Assembly: GCA_038235165.1 (NCBI GenBank)
Contig: JBBSUG010000024.1
Span: 3,578-67,577, forward strand
Source: GCA-002050365 sp038235165
Lineage (GTDB): Bacteria > Acidobacteriota > Blastocatellia > Pyrinomonadales > Pyrinomonadaceae
DNA length: 64,000 bases
Direction: 5' to 3'
The translations under genes and the position numbers were made by a program. Below, in pieces: positions 1 through 6,970 of this stretch. A model generated the notes under the pieces. It searched no databases, was not told the DNA's origin, and was given only the letters and a program-made list of their open reading frames with translations. Positions within the stretch are counted from its first letter, which is position 1, and each line of letters opens with the position of its first letter.

Positions 1-101
1 TTCTCAAAGGTTTGTATTCATATGGCGGCGAATCAACGGAGATTTTTGAGTTGGGTAAGGGCAGTTTGAAAGAAGTTTTGTCGGTCGAATGCGGTGATTG
101 A
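1..101 (+). CDS. C-terminal end of a truncated CDS, function unknown
   Basis: An open frame enters from the left edge (codons in phase with position 3) and stops at TGA 99-101, giving 32 residues ending in ECGD. It contains a SYGGEST-like segment and reads as ordinary protein. The family cannot be named from so short a tail. Its start lies outside the window. Confidence 0.5.
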   Translation, partial: LKGLYSYGGESTEIFELGKGSLKEVLSVECGD

Positions 102-117
102 CCGAACTATCAGAAAG

Positions 118-194
118 AAACGCGGGCGAAAGTTGAGCGATATAATTTCTGTTGATATTGCAAACAAAGAAATTTTGCTTGCTTTCGCCCGTTT
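118..194. repeat. Long imperfect inverted repeat downstream of the first CDS
   Basis: AAACGCGGGCGAAAG (118-132) is complementary to CTTTCGCCCGTTT (182-194) except for a two-base bulge. A smaller GCAA/TTGC pairing lies inside. It falls between the truncated upstream gene and the secreted protein gene, so it could be a terminator or a repeated hairpin element. The loop is long for an intrinsic terminator and no T run follows. Confidence 0.3.
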
Positions 195-200
195 ATTAAT

Positions 201-1106
201 ATGATCCAAATATCTAAGTTTTTTTCAGTTTTTTTGCTTTTATCAGCGTTGCTTTTCGGAAACGCTGCCGCGCAAGTTGTCAAAAATAATCCAAATCAAA
301 AAACGGAACAAAAATCCGACGAATTTTTAGGCTTAAAACTGCGCCCGGAAGTTCGAGCAATCGTCAAAGAAATTGAGCAGAAATCGGGCAGAAAAGTTTT
401 CCGGCAGTTTACCGAAATGAAGGAATTTATGTTCGGTGCGAGTTATGTCGCCGAAGACGGTTCGCCAGTCGTTTTAGCTGATTATGGTTTGAAAGACGAT
501 CCGAAAAAACTAGAAACCGTCGTCGCTCACGAACTTTTGCATCTCCGTCTGCGCGTCAGCGGTTATCCGACGTTTCAGTTTTCGGAAAGCGTCAATACCG
601 CCAAAGGACGGGCGATTGACACGGAACAGGACACGCTCAACGATGTCACGAGTTTGATCGAACACCAGATTTTCAAAGCCGATATGGAGCGGTTCGGTTT
701 ATATAAATACGTTGATCTGGCAGGCGATACCGCCGCCGTTGCAAAGAAAAACAAGAGCCGGGACGAAGGACAATCCGACGGCATAAATTACGCCCGCGCG
801 ATCTTGGAATATCAGAATGCAGCAGACATTGCCGAAGTGCGAAAAATTTACACGGCAAATAAATGGACGCGGGCTTTGCGCGACGGTGAAGCGATTGCCG
901 TATTTATCAAAACGGCGAATATCCGTGCGCCGAAAGATGTGGACACGATTTTTTTAAAATGTCTCTCACAGCTTTTTCCGCTGCCGGGTTCCGTTTATAA
1001 TTACAAATTAACGCTTGCTCCGAATAAAAAAGTCGAACGACTGATGATCGTTAGCATTGCGCGGCGGAAGGCAGCGGCGCGAAAGAGTCCGTCGAAACGA
1101 AACTGA
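201..1106 (+). CDS. Secreted protein with HExxH motif, putative metallopeptidase-like
   Basis: The 301-residue product begins with a signal peptide (hydrophobic residues about 8-20, likely cleavage after NAAAQ near residue 25), so it is probably exported. The segment VVAHELLHLR places an HExxH zinc-binding motif at residues 110-114, typical of zincin peptidases. A later helix around residues 148-158 (SLIEHQIF) could supply a third ligand, but this is not certain. The C-terminus is basic (RRKAAARKSPSKRN). No known peptidase family was recognised, so catalysis is inferred from one motif only. It runs into the zinc-ribbon/NHL gene with a 7-bp gap, suggesting co-transcription. Confidence 0.6.
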   Translation: MIQISKFFSVFLLLSALLFGNAAAQVVKNNPNQKTEQKSDEFLGLKLRPEVRAIVKEIEQKSGRKVFRQFTEMKEFMFGASYVAEDGSPVVLADYGLKDDPKKLETVVAHELLHLRLRVSGYPTFQFSESVNTAKGRAIDTEQDTLNDVTSLIEHQIFKADMERFGLYKYVDLAGDTAAVAKKNKSRDEGQSDGINYARAILEYQNAADIAEVRKIYTANKWTRALRDGEAIAVFIKTANIRAPKDVDTIFLKCLSQLFPLPGSVYNYKLTLAPNKKVERLMIVSIARRKAAARKSPSKRN

Positions 1107-1113
1107 TAAATAT

Positions 1114-2307
1114 ATGAAGGCTCTGATTTGTCCGCAGTGCGGCGGGAAAATGACGGATTACACGCCGTCTGATACTTTCGCTGTCTGCGGTTACTGCGGA
1201 ACAAAATTCGTGATTGAACGCGAACCGCCGAAACCTCCGCCGTTTGCGCCGACTCCCGCACGGCTGAACGCTGCGATGTCGCCGCAACAGCTTTTGATGA
1301 CGATTGCCGCCTGTGCCGCCATCGGTTTGGGTTTAATAATTTTCATCGTGATTGTTTCAAATAAAAAGAATCAGCCGGAAACTCCTTACGTTGGTTACAC
1401 ACCGCCGACACCGAGAACTTTATATACGCCGCCGCCTTCACCGACTCCGACCCCGAACTTAAATCTGCTCGAATTCGGCGGCAAAGGCACTGGCAACGGT
1501 CTTTTTAACGATGCCGATTCGATTGCGGTTGACGGGCAGGGCAGAATTTACGTCGGCGACGATTCTCTGCGCGTGCAGCAGTTTGACGCGCAGGGGAAAT
1601 TTTTGAAGTTGTGGCAAATTCCGTCTCAAACAAAATTCTACCGCCGCGCGCGAACAATTCAAAAAGTTGCGGTTGATCAGGATAATCGGCTGTATGTGCT
1701 GGTTGGCGGAACGCTTTTAATCTACGAAAATGACGGCAGCGAACCGTCGAACACGCTCGAATCCGCGCCGAGCGCATTACAGGATTTCGCGCTGCGAAGC
1801 GATGGCGGAATTTTGATTATGTCTAACAATGGCAGCATCGAAACACTGATTATTCTCAACAAAAACAAAAAATTGATTCGCTCGATCAAAGGTTTTCACA
1901 CTGATACCGCCGACGCTTCGATGTCACCGGCATCGGTTGGTCTGGCGGCGATTCGCATTGCCGTTGACGGCACAGGCAATATCTATTCGATTTACGCGCT
2001 CGGCGATTTGGGTAGCTATCAGCTTTCATACAACCCGGAAGATTTTATGACTTTTCGCTTTACGCCTGAAGGCAGATACGTTAATAAATTTTTTCAAACG
2101 ATGAATTCCGTCGGCATCGAAGTTGATAATCAAAGCCGCATTTACATCTCCAACAATAAGAGCATCATCGTCTATTCCAACATCGGCGAATCTTTCAGTT
2201 TGATTAACAATTTAGCGGGTGTCAACGCTTTTGCGCTCGACAAAGAAAATAATGTTTATATCGTTCACAACGACCTGGTTATCAAACGCGCCGCCGTGCA
2301 GCAATAA
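1114..2307 (+). CDS. Membrane-anchored zinc-ribbon protein with NHL-type beta-propeller
   Basis: I place the start at ATG 1114 rather than further upstream, because the product then opens directly with a CPQC...CGYC zinc ribbon (residues 6-28) and does not overlap the preceding gene. A proline-rich spacer and one transmembrane helix (about residues 60-82) follow, then a PTPSPTPTP linker and a domain with repeated units such as IAVDGQGRIYVGD, AVDQDNRLYVL and EVDNQSRIYISN. These are typical of NHL/SMP-30-like propellers. The ribbon should be cytoplasmic and the propeller outside the membrane. Its role is unknown; a sensor or scaffold function is guesswork. Confidence 0.7.
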   Translation: MKALICPQCGGKMTDYTPSDTFAVCGYCGTKFVIEREPPKPPPFAPTPARLNAAMSPQQLLMTIAACAAIGLGLIIFIVIVSNKKNQPETPYVGYTPPTPRTLYTPPPSPTPTPNLNLLEFGGKGTGNGLFNDADSIAVDGQGRIYVGDDSLRVQQFDAQGKFLKLWQIPSQTKFYRRARTIQKVAVDQDNRLYVLVGGTLLIYENDGSEPSNTLESAPSALQDFALRSDGGILIMSNNGSIETLIILNKNKKLIRSIKGFHTDTADASMSPASVGLAAIRIAVDGTGNIYSIYALGDLGSYQLSYNPEDFMTFRFTPEGRYVNKFFQTMNSVGIEVDNQSRIYISNNKSIIVYSNIGESFSLINNLAGVNAFALDKENNVYIVHNDLVIKRAAVQQ

Positions 2308-2372
2308 TGCAAAAACCTGGACGAAGTAAGGGCGACATCGTATCACGCCCTTACTTCGTCCGAGCTTCTGCA
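2308..2372. repeat. 65-bp hairpin repeat, family copy 1 (ACGAAGTAAG core)
   Basis: GGACGAAGTAAGGGCG (2319-2334) and CGCCCTTACTTCGTCC (2346-2361) form a perfect 16-bp stem with an 11-base loop. TGCA boxes lie at both outer ends. The same design with the same ACGAAGTAAG core recurs at 43522-43587. This copy starts at the base after one stop codon and contains the stop codon of the convergent GNAT gene, so it could also serve as a bidirectional terminator. Confidence 0.7.
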
Positions 2373-2845
2373 TAAAAATTTAAATCGAGTTCCAAATAAA
2401 GCGTTTCATCGTATGGGTTTTGATAATAAGCCGGAACTTGACGAAATCCGTGCGATTCGTAAATTTTAACGGCTTGTGCCATTTTACCGGGCAGCGTGTC
2501 GAGCCGCATTTTTTGGTAACCGATCAAACGCGCTTCTTCGATCACTTTTTCGATGAGTTTAACGCCCAACCCCGCACCGCGAAATTCGTCGCGCAGGTAA
2601 AGCCGTTTCATCTCGCAAGTGTTTTCTTCTAACTTTCGCAGGGCGATACAACCGGCGATTGCGTTGTCAACCGAAGCCAATAAAAGCCGCCCGTCCGGTT
2701 TCGCGTACTTGCCGGGTAAGTTGGCAACTTCCGCTTCAAACCCCTGAAAACAAATATCGAGATTGAGCCATTTTTCGTATTCGCGGAACAGGCGGCGAAT
2801 TTGTTCGATTTGTTCGGCGTTCTCAGCCTGAAAAATTTTGATCAT
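2351..2845 (-). CDS. GNAT family N-acetyltransferase
   Basis: A 164-residue single-domain acetyltransferase. The acetyl-CoA binding motif A is visible as RGAGLG at residues 89-94, followed by VKLIEKVIEEA. It is preceded by the usual beta-strand CEMKRLYL and followed by the KIYESHGF segment typical of the family C-terminus. The substrate cannot be told from the sequence. Its start overlaps the end of riboflavin synthase by 4 bp (ATGA type), so both are probably translated from one mRNA. Its stop codon lies within hairpin repeat copy 1. Confidence 0.85.
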   Translation of the reverse strand: MIKIFQAENAEQIEQIRRLFREYEKWLNLDICFQGFEAEVANLPGKYAKPDGRLLLASVDNAIAGCIALRKLEENTCEMKRLYLRDEFRGAGLGVKLIEKVIEEARLIGYQKMRLDTLPGKMAQAVKIYESHGFRQVPAYYQNPYDETLYLELDLNFYAEARTK

Positions 2846-3492
2846 ACAAAGCCGAGGTCGTGCAGTTTTTCCATCGTGATGTTTTCATTTTTCTTTTCCG
2901 CTTTGCCGTAAAGCAGTATTCGTTCGACGTATTTGGCGATCACGTCAACTTCCAAATTGACCGCCGCACCGTTTGGTAGACTCGATAAATTCGTCAATTC
3001 CCACGTTTTCGGAATCACCGCGATTTCAAAATAGTCGTCTGTCAAATTTGCAATCGTCAGCGAAATTCCCTCGACCGAAACCGAACCTTTTTCAACCAGA
3101 TACTGCCGGATTTCCGCCGGAAACGCGACGCGCACCGTCCAGAAATCGCCGTCCTGTTGCGCCTGCAAAAACTTTCCGCGAGCATCAACGTGACCCTGGA
3201 CGATATGACCGCCGAGCCGCGTTGCTGGCGTGACGGCGCGTTCGAGATTGACCTTCGAGTTCATTTGCAACCCGCCGAGCGTCGAACAGTTCAAAGTCTC
3301 CTGCGAAACATCCGCCGAAAACTCATTTGCCGTGATCTTCAAAGCCGTCAGACAAACGCCATTGACGGCAATCGAATCGCCCTCGGCAGTTTGGTCGGTA
3401 ACGATTTTCGCGGCGATTTTTAATTTCGCTCCGCCCGCGTGTTTTTCGAGAGCGGTAATCTTTCCCAATTCTTCGATAATTCCGGTAAACAT
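2842..3492 (-). CDS. ribE: Riboflavin synthase alpha subunit
   Basis: Catalyses dismutation of two 6,7-dimethyl-8-ribityllumazine molecules to riboflavin, the last step of vitamin B2 synthesis, in the cytoplasm. The 216-residue protein shows the duplicated lumazine-binding barrels. The first opens with the diagnostic MFTGIIEELG. The second is marked by GGHIVQGHVDARG, with internal VNGVCLT and VEGISLT as the paired strand motifs. Length fits the family. It is not beside other rib genes here. The gene sits just outside the left end of the integrated element, with a 120-bp intergenic gap. Confidence 0.93.
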   Translation of the reverse strand: MFTGIIEELGKITALEKHAGGAKLKIAAKIVTDQTAEGDSIAVNGVCLTALKITANEFSADVSQETLNCSTLGGLQMNSKVNLERAVTPATRLGGHIVQGHVDARGKFLQAQQDGDFWTVRVAFPAEIRQYLVEKGSVSVEGISLTIANLTDDYFEIAVIPKTWELTNLSSLPNGAAVNLEVDVIAKYVERILLYGKAEKKNENITMEKLHDLGFV

Positions 3493-3572
3493 AAAATTCC
3501 TTTTTATTTATTCGGCTAAACCTTTTATTTACAATTACTTACAAGTTAATTCAAGTTGCACAAAAACCTTTA

Positions 3573-3588
3573 TGTATCTAACTATGTA
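3573..3588 (+). other. Candidate left attachment site
   Basis: The 16-mer matches 15048-15063 at 13 positions in direct orientation, with the mismatches in the centre. It lies 25 bp beyond the integrase stop codon, where an att site is expected. A true att core should be identical at its crossover bases, and the central mismatches count against this call. Confidence 0.3.
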
Positions 3589-3613
3589 GCCGGTTGCTGC
3601 AACTTTGCCTTTT

Positions 3614-4669
3614 TTAGACTGCTTTTGCTTTCCTTTTCTGCATTTGGTTTGCCGCGTCCTTTTTGATTGATTCCGACGGATGCGCGTATCTTGTCACTTC
3701 GTCAAGCGATGAATGCCCGAGCATCGAAGCCAGGGTTAAAAGATCAACTCCGTTTTCTAAAACCCGCGTCGCAAAAGTATGGCGGCAATCATACATCCGA
3801 AACTTTAGGTTTGCCCGTGTTATCGCAGTTTGATGTTGATCGTTTAGCTGATAAGTGGACGTTTCGCCGTCGCGGTCGCCTTTCGGGAAAAGACATTCCC
3901 CGGTGAAGCGGTCAATTCTCAATTTCAAAATCTTTGTTGTCCGGTCCGACAACCAAACTTTTCGATTTGACGATTTTGTCTTACTGCCGACGATCTGCAA
4001 AAAACCTTGTTCAAGATTAACATTTTGACGCTTCAATTCGTAAACCTCACTTGGACGCATCCCGGTTGCCAGCATCAAAGCGGCGGCATCTTGAAGCGGC
4101 TGTGGACAAGCTAACAGGTAGAGTTTTTCTTCGTCGTCTGAAATGACGTGAAAACTTCTCTCATTCGGCGCAAGCTGTTTTATATCACGCGCCGGACTCT
4201 TACTTAAAACGTCCTTTGACACCAGCCGTTTGAAAATTGTTTTCAGTGCAATCAACTCTAAATTGACCGTATCACGGGTTACGGGTTTGCCGGTCTTTTG
4301 CGAAGTTTGCCGGGAACGCCAACGGATAAATTTCTCTACGTCTTTCGGTTCGATGCGGTCAACCTTTGTTTCTTTGAAGTATATTTTCAAAGACTGGCAA
4401 GAATATCTGATACGGACAAATGAATTCGGCTTTTGAGCGTGTTCGACTTCCGACATTTTCAAAAAGTCTTCGACCGCGCGGCTAAACGCCGGTGCTTTTT
4501 GTTTCGGTTTGATTCCGATCTTACCCAAAGCAAGCTGCGTGCGATATGCCGACTCAACCGTCAAAGCATCGCGTTTATTGGTAACTTGCGAAGACTTTTG
4601 AATCAATTCGCCGTTGAAGTAAAACTTAAACCACCAGTATTTTGAATTTTCCCGTTTGAATAATGACAT
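3614..4669 (-). CDS. int: Tyrosine recombinase / phage integrase
   Basis: Site-specific recombinase that would integrate and excise the element. I use ATG 4669 (MSLFKREN...) because an AAAGGAAG ribosome site lies just upstream and a longer frame would overlap the next gene. The 351 residues show an N-terminal arm-binding region, a SAM-like core-binding domain (about 65-160) and a catalytic domain. Catalytic residues visible: R205 (ATGMRPSE), a beta-hairpin lysine near 230-232, Y293-x-x-R296 (YDCRHTFA, with Tyr at the usual His position, common in this family), H319 (LGHSS) and nucleophile Y328. All key residues are present, so it is probably active. Confidence 0.92.
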   Translation of the reverse strand: MSLFKRENSKYWWFKFYFNGELIQKSSQVTNKRDALTVESAYRTQLALGKIGIKPKQKAPAFSRAVEDFLKMSEVEHAQKPNSFVRIRYSCQSLKIYFKETKVDRIEPKDVEKFIRWRSRQTSQKTGKPVTRDTVNLELIALKTIFKRLVSKDVLSKSPARDIKQLAPNERSFHVISDDEEKLYLLACPQPLQDAAALMLATGMRPSEVYELKRQNVNLEQGFLQIVGSKTKSSNRKVWLSDRTTKILKLRIDRFTGECLFPKGDRDGETSTYQLNDQHQTAITRANLKFRMYDCRHTFATRVLENGVDLLTLASMLGHSSLDEVTRYAHPSESIKKDAANQMQKRKAKAV

Positions 4670-4670
4670 T

Positions 4671-5543
4671 TTATTTTTGCTTCCTTTCGTTTTGATAACA
4701 ATTACATCTCGTATTTGGGCGAATGCACTTCTCACAGTATGGAGTTCTGTCGTTTTTGTATCTTTGTCTTCTACGCTCCGTATTTATTTGATCTTTATTT
4801 TTTTGCACAAACTTTTTCTGTCGCATTGAATTGCTGCATTCTTTACAAAATTCATTTTCTACGTTTTTGTTTAATCTTTTTAGCCAAAAAAAATCCTTGC
4901 AGTTTGAGCAATTCTTAATTCGTCTTATGTCTGCGCTATCACCGATTAAAACGTCAAACGGGAAATCGTATGCACCTTTTAGAACCCCATTGACAATGTT
5001 GAGCGAGTGAAATCTAAAACTATGCAAAAAGTCTGTTAATTTTGCGCCTCGTGTGTCTTTCCATTCTCGAATTACTGGTTTGTTTTCTGTTTTGGTTGTT
5101 GGATAATTTAGATCACTCAATTCAATAATTTTATGAAGTCCTTCTCTCGCAGCCGAAGCCGAACTTATTGCTGACGTTAATTCGCGTAGCGGGTTGAACC
5201 AGTGTTCAGAGCGTTCATAGCGAGAGGCTCGCTCGCCCCGCTCAAATTCAACCCAAGAAACTTCCCATTTTTGCGGATGCGTCTCCGACATAATTTCTAT
5301 CGTTTCACCATCCAGAAAAGCTAACAATTTTGGGCAATGATTGAAAAAATCCTTTGGCAGAGTTTGAGTAAGTTCGGCAAATCTTCTTTTGGCTTGTTCT
5401 TTAGTTTTGGCTGCAAAAAGATGCTCTATGCCAATTTCGGACGCTAACGAATGAGGGAAGCCTTTAGGCAATGAGTTTGCCTGATTTATGACTTCGCCTA
5501 TCTTCGGCGGGCATTCAGAAATCTTTTCTTTGGTTTTTGGCAT
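4671..5543 (-). CDS. Element-encoded protein with two C-terminal zinc clusters, unknown function
   Basis: A 290-residue protein directly upstream of the integrase in the same direction. Its last 80 residues hold CSNC...FCKEC and then YCEKC...RCNC, two probable zinc-binding clusters separated by a very basic stretch (KKFVQKNKDQ, ERRRQRYK). The first cluster, preceded by ADIRRIKN, resembles the CGNR-type zinc finger seen in DNA-binding proteins, but the match is by eye only. The first 200 residues were not recognised. A role with the integrase, for example as a recombination or regulatory factor, is suggested by position alone. Confidence 0.55.
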   Translation of the reverse strand: MPKTKEKISECPPKIGEVINQANSLPKGFPHSLASEIGIEHLFAAKTKEQAKRRFAELTQTLPKDFFNHCPKLLAFLDGETIEIMSETHPQKWEVSWVEFERGERASRYERSEHWFNPLRELTSAISSASAAREGLHKIIELSDLNYPTTKTENKPVIREWKDTRGAKLTDFLHSFRFHSLNIVNGVLKGAYDFPFDVLIGDSADIRRIKNCSNCKDFFWLKRLNKNVENEFCKECSNSMRQKKFVQKNKDQINTERRRQRYKNDRTPYCEKCIRPNTRCNCYQNERKQK

Positions 5544-5686
5544 AACGCTTATTTTCCCTAAATAAAAAATAATGACTAAAGTGCAAACCGCAATTACTTG
5601 ATAAGTCTCAATATATCTCTAAAATACATCATAGATGCTTTAGAAAGCAGTGTCAATTTATGCGTTATACCAAATAGAGAAATTAA

Positions 5687-5896
5687 ATGTTAGAAATTAT
5701 TGCAGAAAAAAATAGCAGAGTTGCGGTTTCGGTTGACGAAGCCGCGAAAATCAGCAGTTTGAGCAAGCCGTTTTTGCGAAATGAAATCCGCAACGGCAAT
5801 TTACCCGTCAAGCGTCCGGGAAATTCCCGGCGCGTCGTAATTATGATGTCCGATTTTATGGATTATCTAAATGGGGAAACCAATGAAGCAAAATGA
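5687..5896 (+). CDS. Excisionase-like helix-turn-helix protein
   Basis: A 69-residue protein with the layout of the MerR-type/HTH_17 excisionase family: VSVDEAAKISSLSKPFLRNEI is followed by NGNLPVKRPGNSRRV, a recognition helix and a basic wing. Such proteins bend DNA at att sites and bias integrase toward excision, or act as small transcription factors. It starts the rightward gene series, divergent from the leftward integrase operon across a 143-bp AT-rich gap. It overlaps the next gene by 26 bp. Confidence 0.7.
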   Translation: MLEIIAEKNSRVAVSVDEAAKISSLSKPFLRNEIRNGNLPVKRPGNSRRVVIMMSDFMDYLNGETNEAK

Positions 5897-6302
5897 AAAA
5901 AGCATCGCTGCAAACGATGCCTTTAGAAACCTAACTAACGAACTAAATAACCAACCAAACAATATGAATAGTAACCCAAATCAACCAATTTTTCAACCAC
6001 CGCCGATCACCGCCGCGCGAACGAACCGCGAACTGCTCGAATCAACCAAACTTTCGCGTCTGCCGCGATTGCCGGAACGTCGTCCGACTGCTTTCGACAA
6101 CACGCCGAAGCCGGTTGTCGTCGTTTCAACTTGCGCCGGGTGCGGCGTTCGTCTCGATACCGACGATCCGATTCAACAAACATTTACCGGCTGCCGCAAG
6201 TGCGTTGGGATTTACGGACGGCTCGACGCGGCGTTTGCTGAAAATGCCGAACGTAAAAGAAAAGAATTGCTCGAAAAAATGACGGGGGGTTTCAGCCGAT
6301 GA
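5871..6302 (+). CDS. Small zinc-ribbon protein of the element, unknown function
   Basis: A 143-residue product with a low-complexity Asn/Pro-rich first half (NNQPNNMNSNPNQP) and a C-terminal zinc ribbon, CAGC...GCRKC, followed by a charged helix. ATG 5871 overlaps the preceding stop; ATG 5883 is an equally possible start. It overlaps the next gene by 4 bp. Position between an excisionase-like gene and the replication genes suggests an accessory replication or regulatory role, but no family was recognised. Confidence 0.55.
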   Translation: MGKPMKQNEKSIAANDAFRNLTNELNNQPNNMNSNPNQPIFQPPPITAARTNRELLESTKLSRLPRLPERRPTAFDNTPKPVVVVSTCAGCGVRLDTDDPIQQTFTGCRKCVGIYGRLDAAFAENAERKRKELLEKMTGGFSR

Positions 6303-6970
6303 ACCGCCAACCATTAACCGAAACGGATTATCAATATTTTGCCGAAAGTTTCTGTTCGCGTGAATTTGTCGAATTATTCGGCATTTTCCGCGCGGGCGAT
6401 GAAGACGCGGCGGAAATGCTCGGACGGAAGCGAAATGCTTCCGTTAAATGGGAATCGGTTGCTTTCCCGCATTACGACACGAACGGAAAAATAACCGAAT
6501 ACTGCTTCAAACCCGAGAACCCGGAAACGGAAACGCAGCCGGACGGAACGAAAAACCCGAAATACAAATATCTTTTTCCGCCGGGACGCGGCGGCATTCT
6601 TTATTTTTCACCAACCGCCAACAAACAACTATTCACCGACATTTCAAAACCGCTCGTCATTACCGAAGGCAAAAAACAACTGATCTCACTGACAAGAGTT
6701 GCCACAGGCGACAACCCGCAGGCGACGGACTGGCACTTTTTGCCCGTTGCGATTAACGGCGTTTGGGGTTGGCGGAACAAAGCGACGGGCGGCGTGATTC
6801 AACAGTTTGACGAAATAGCTTTCCAGTTTCGCGCTGTTTATCTAGTCTTCGATGCCGACGTTTCGACTAACTGGCAGGTTCGCTATGCACGGCAACAACT
6901 TGCCTTGGAACTCCAGCGGCGCGGCGCGATTGTTTATCTTGCAAATTTAACACCGGGAGGTTTGAAATAA
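6299..6970 (+). CDS. DUF3854 / TOPRIM-like replication protein
   Basis: A 223-residue protein with the features of a DUF3854 TOPRIM domain, as found in primase-helicase systems of mobile elements. KPLVITEGKKQ near residue 120 supplies the glutamate motif. VYLVFDADV near residue 180 supplies the DxD metal motif. The upstream YKYLFPPGRGG resembles the template-handling segment common in these proteins. There is no helicase domain in this chain; it is provided by the next gene, which begins at the last base of this stop codon. The pair probably replicates the excised element. Confidence 0.75.
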   Translation: MNRQPLTETDYQYFAESFCSREFVELFGIFRAGDEDAAEMLGRKRNASVKWESVAFPHYDTNGKITEYCFKPENPETETQPDGTKNPKYKYLFPPGRGGILYFSPTANKQLFTDISKPLVITEGKKQLISLTRVATGDNPQATDWHFLPVAINGVWGWRNKATGGVIQQFDEIAFQFRAVYLVFDADVSTNWQVRYARQQLALELQRRGAIVYLANLTPGGLK

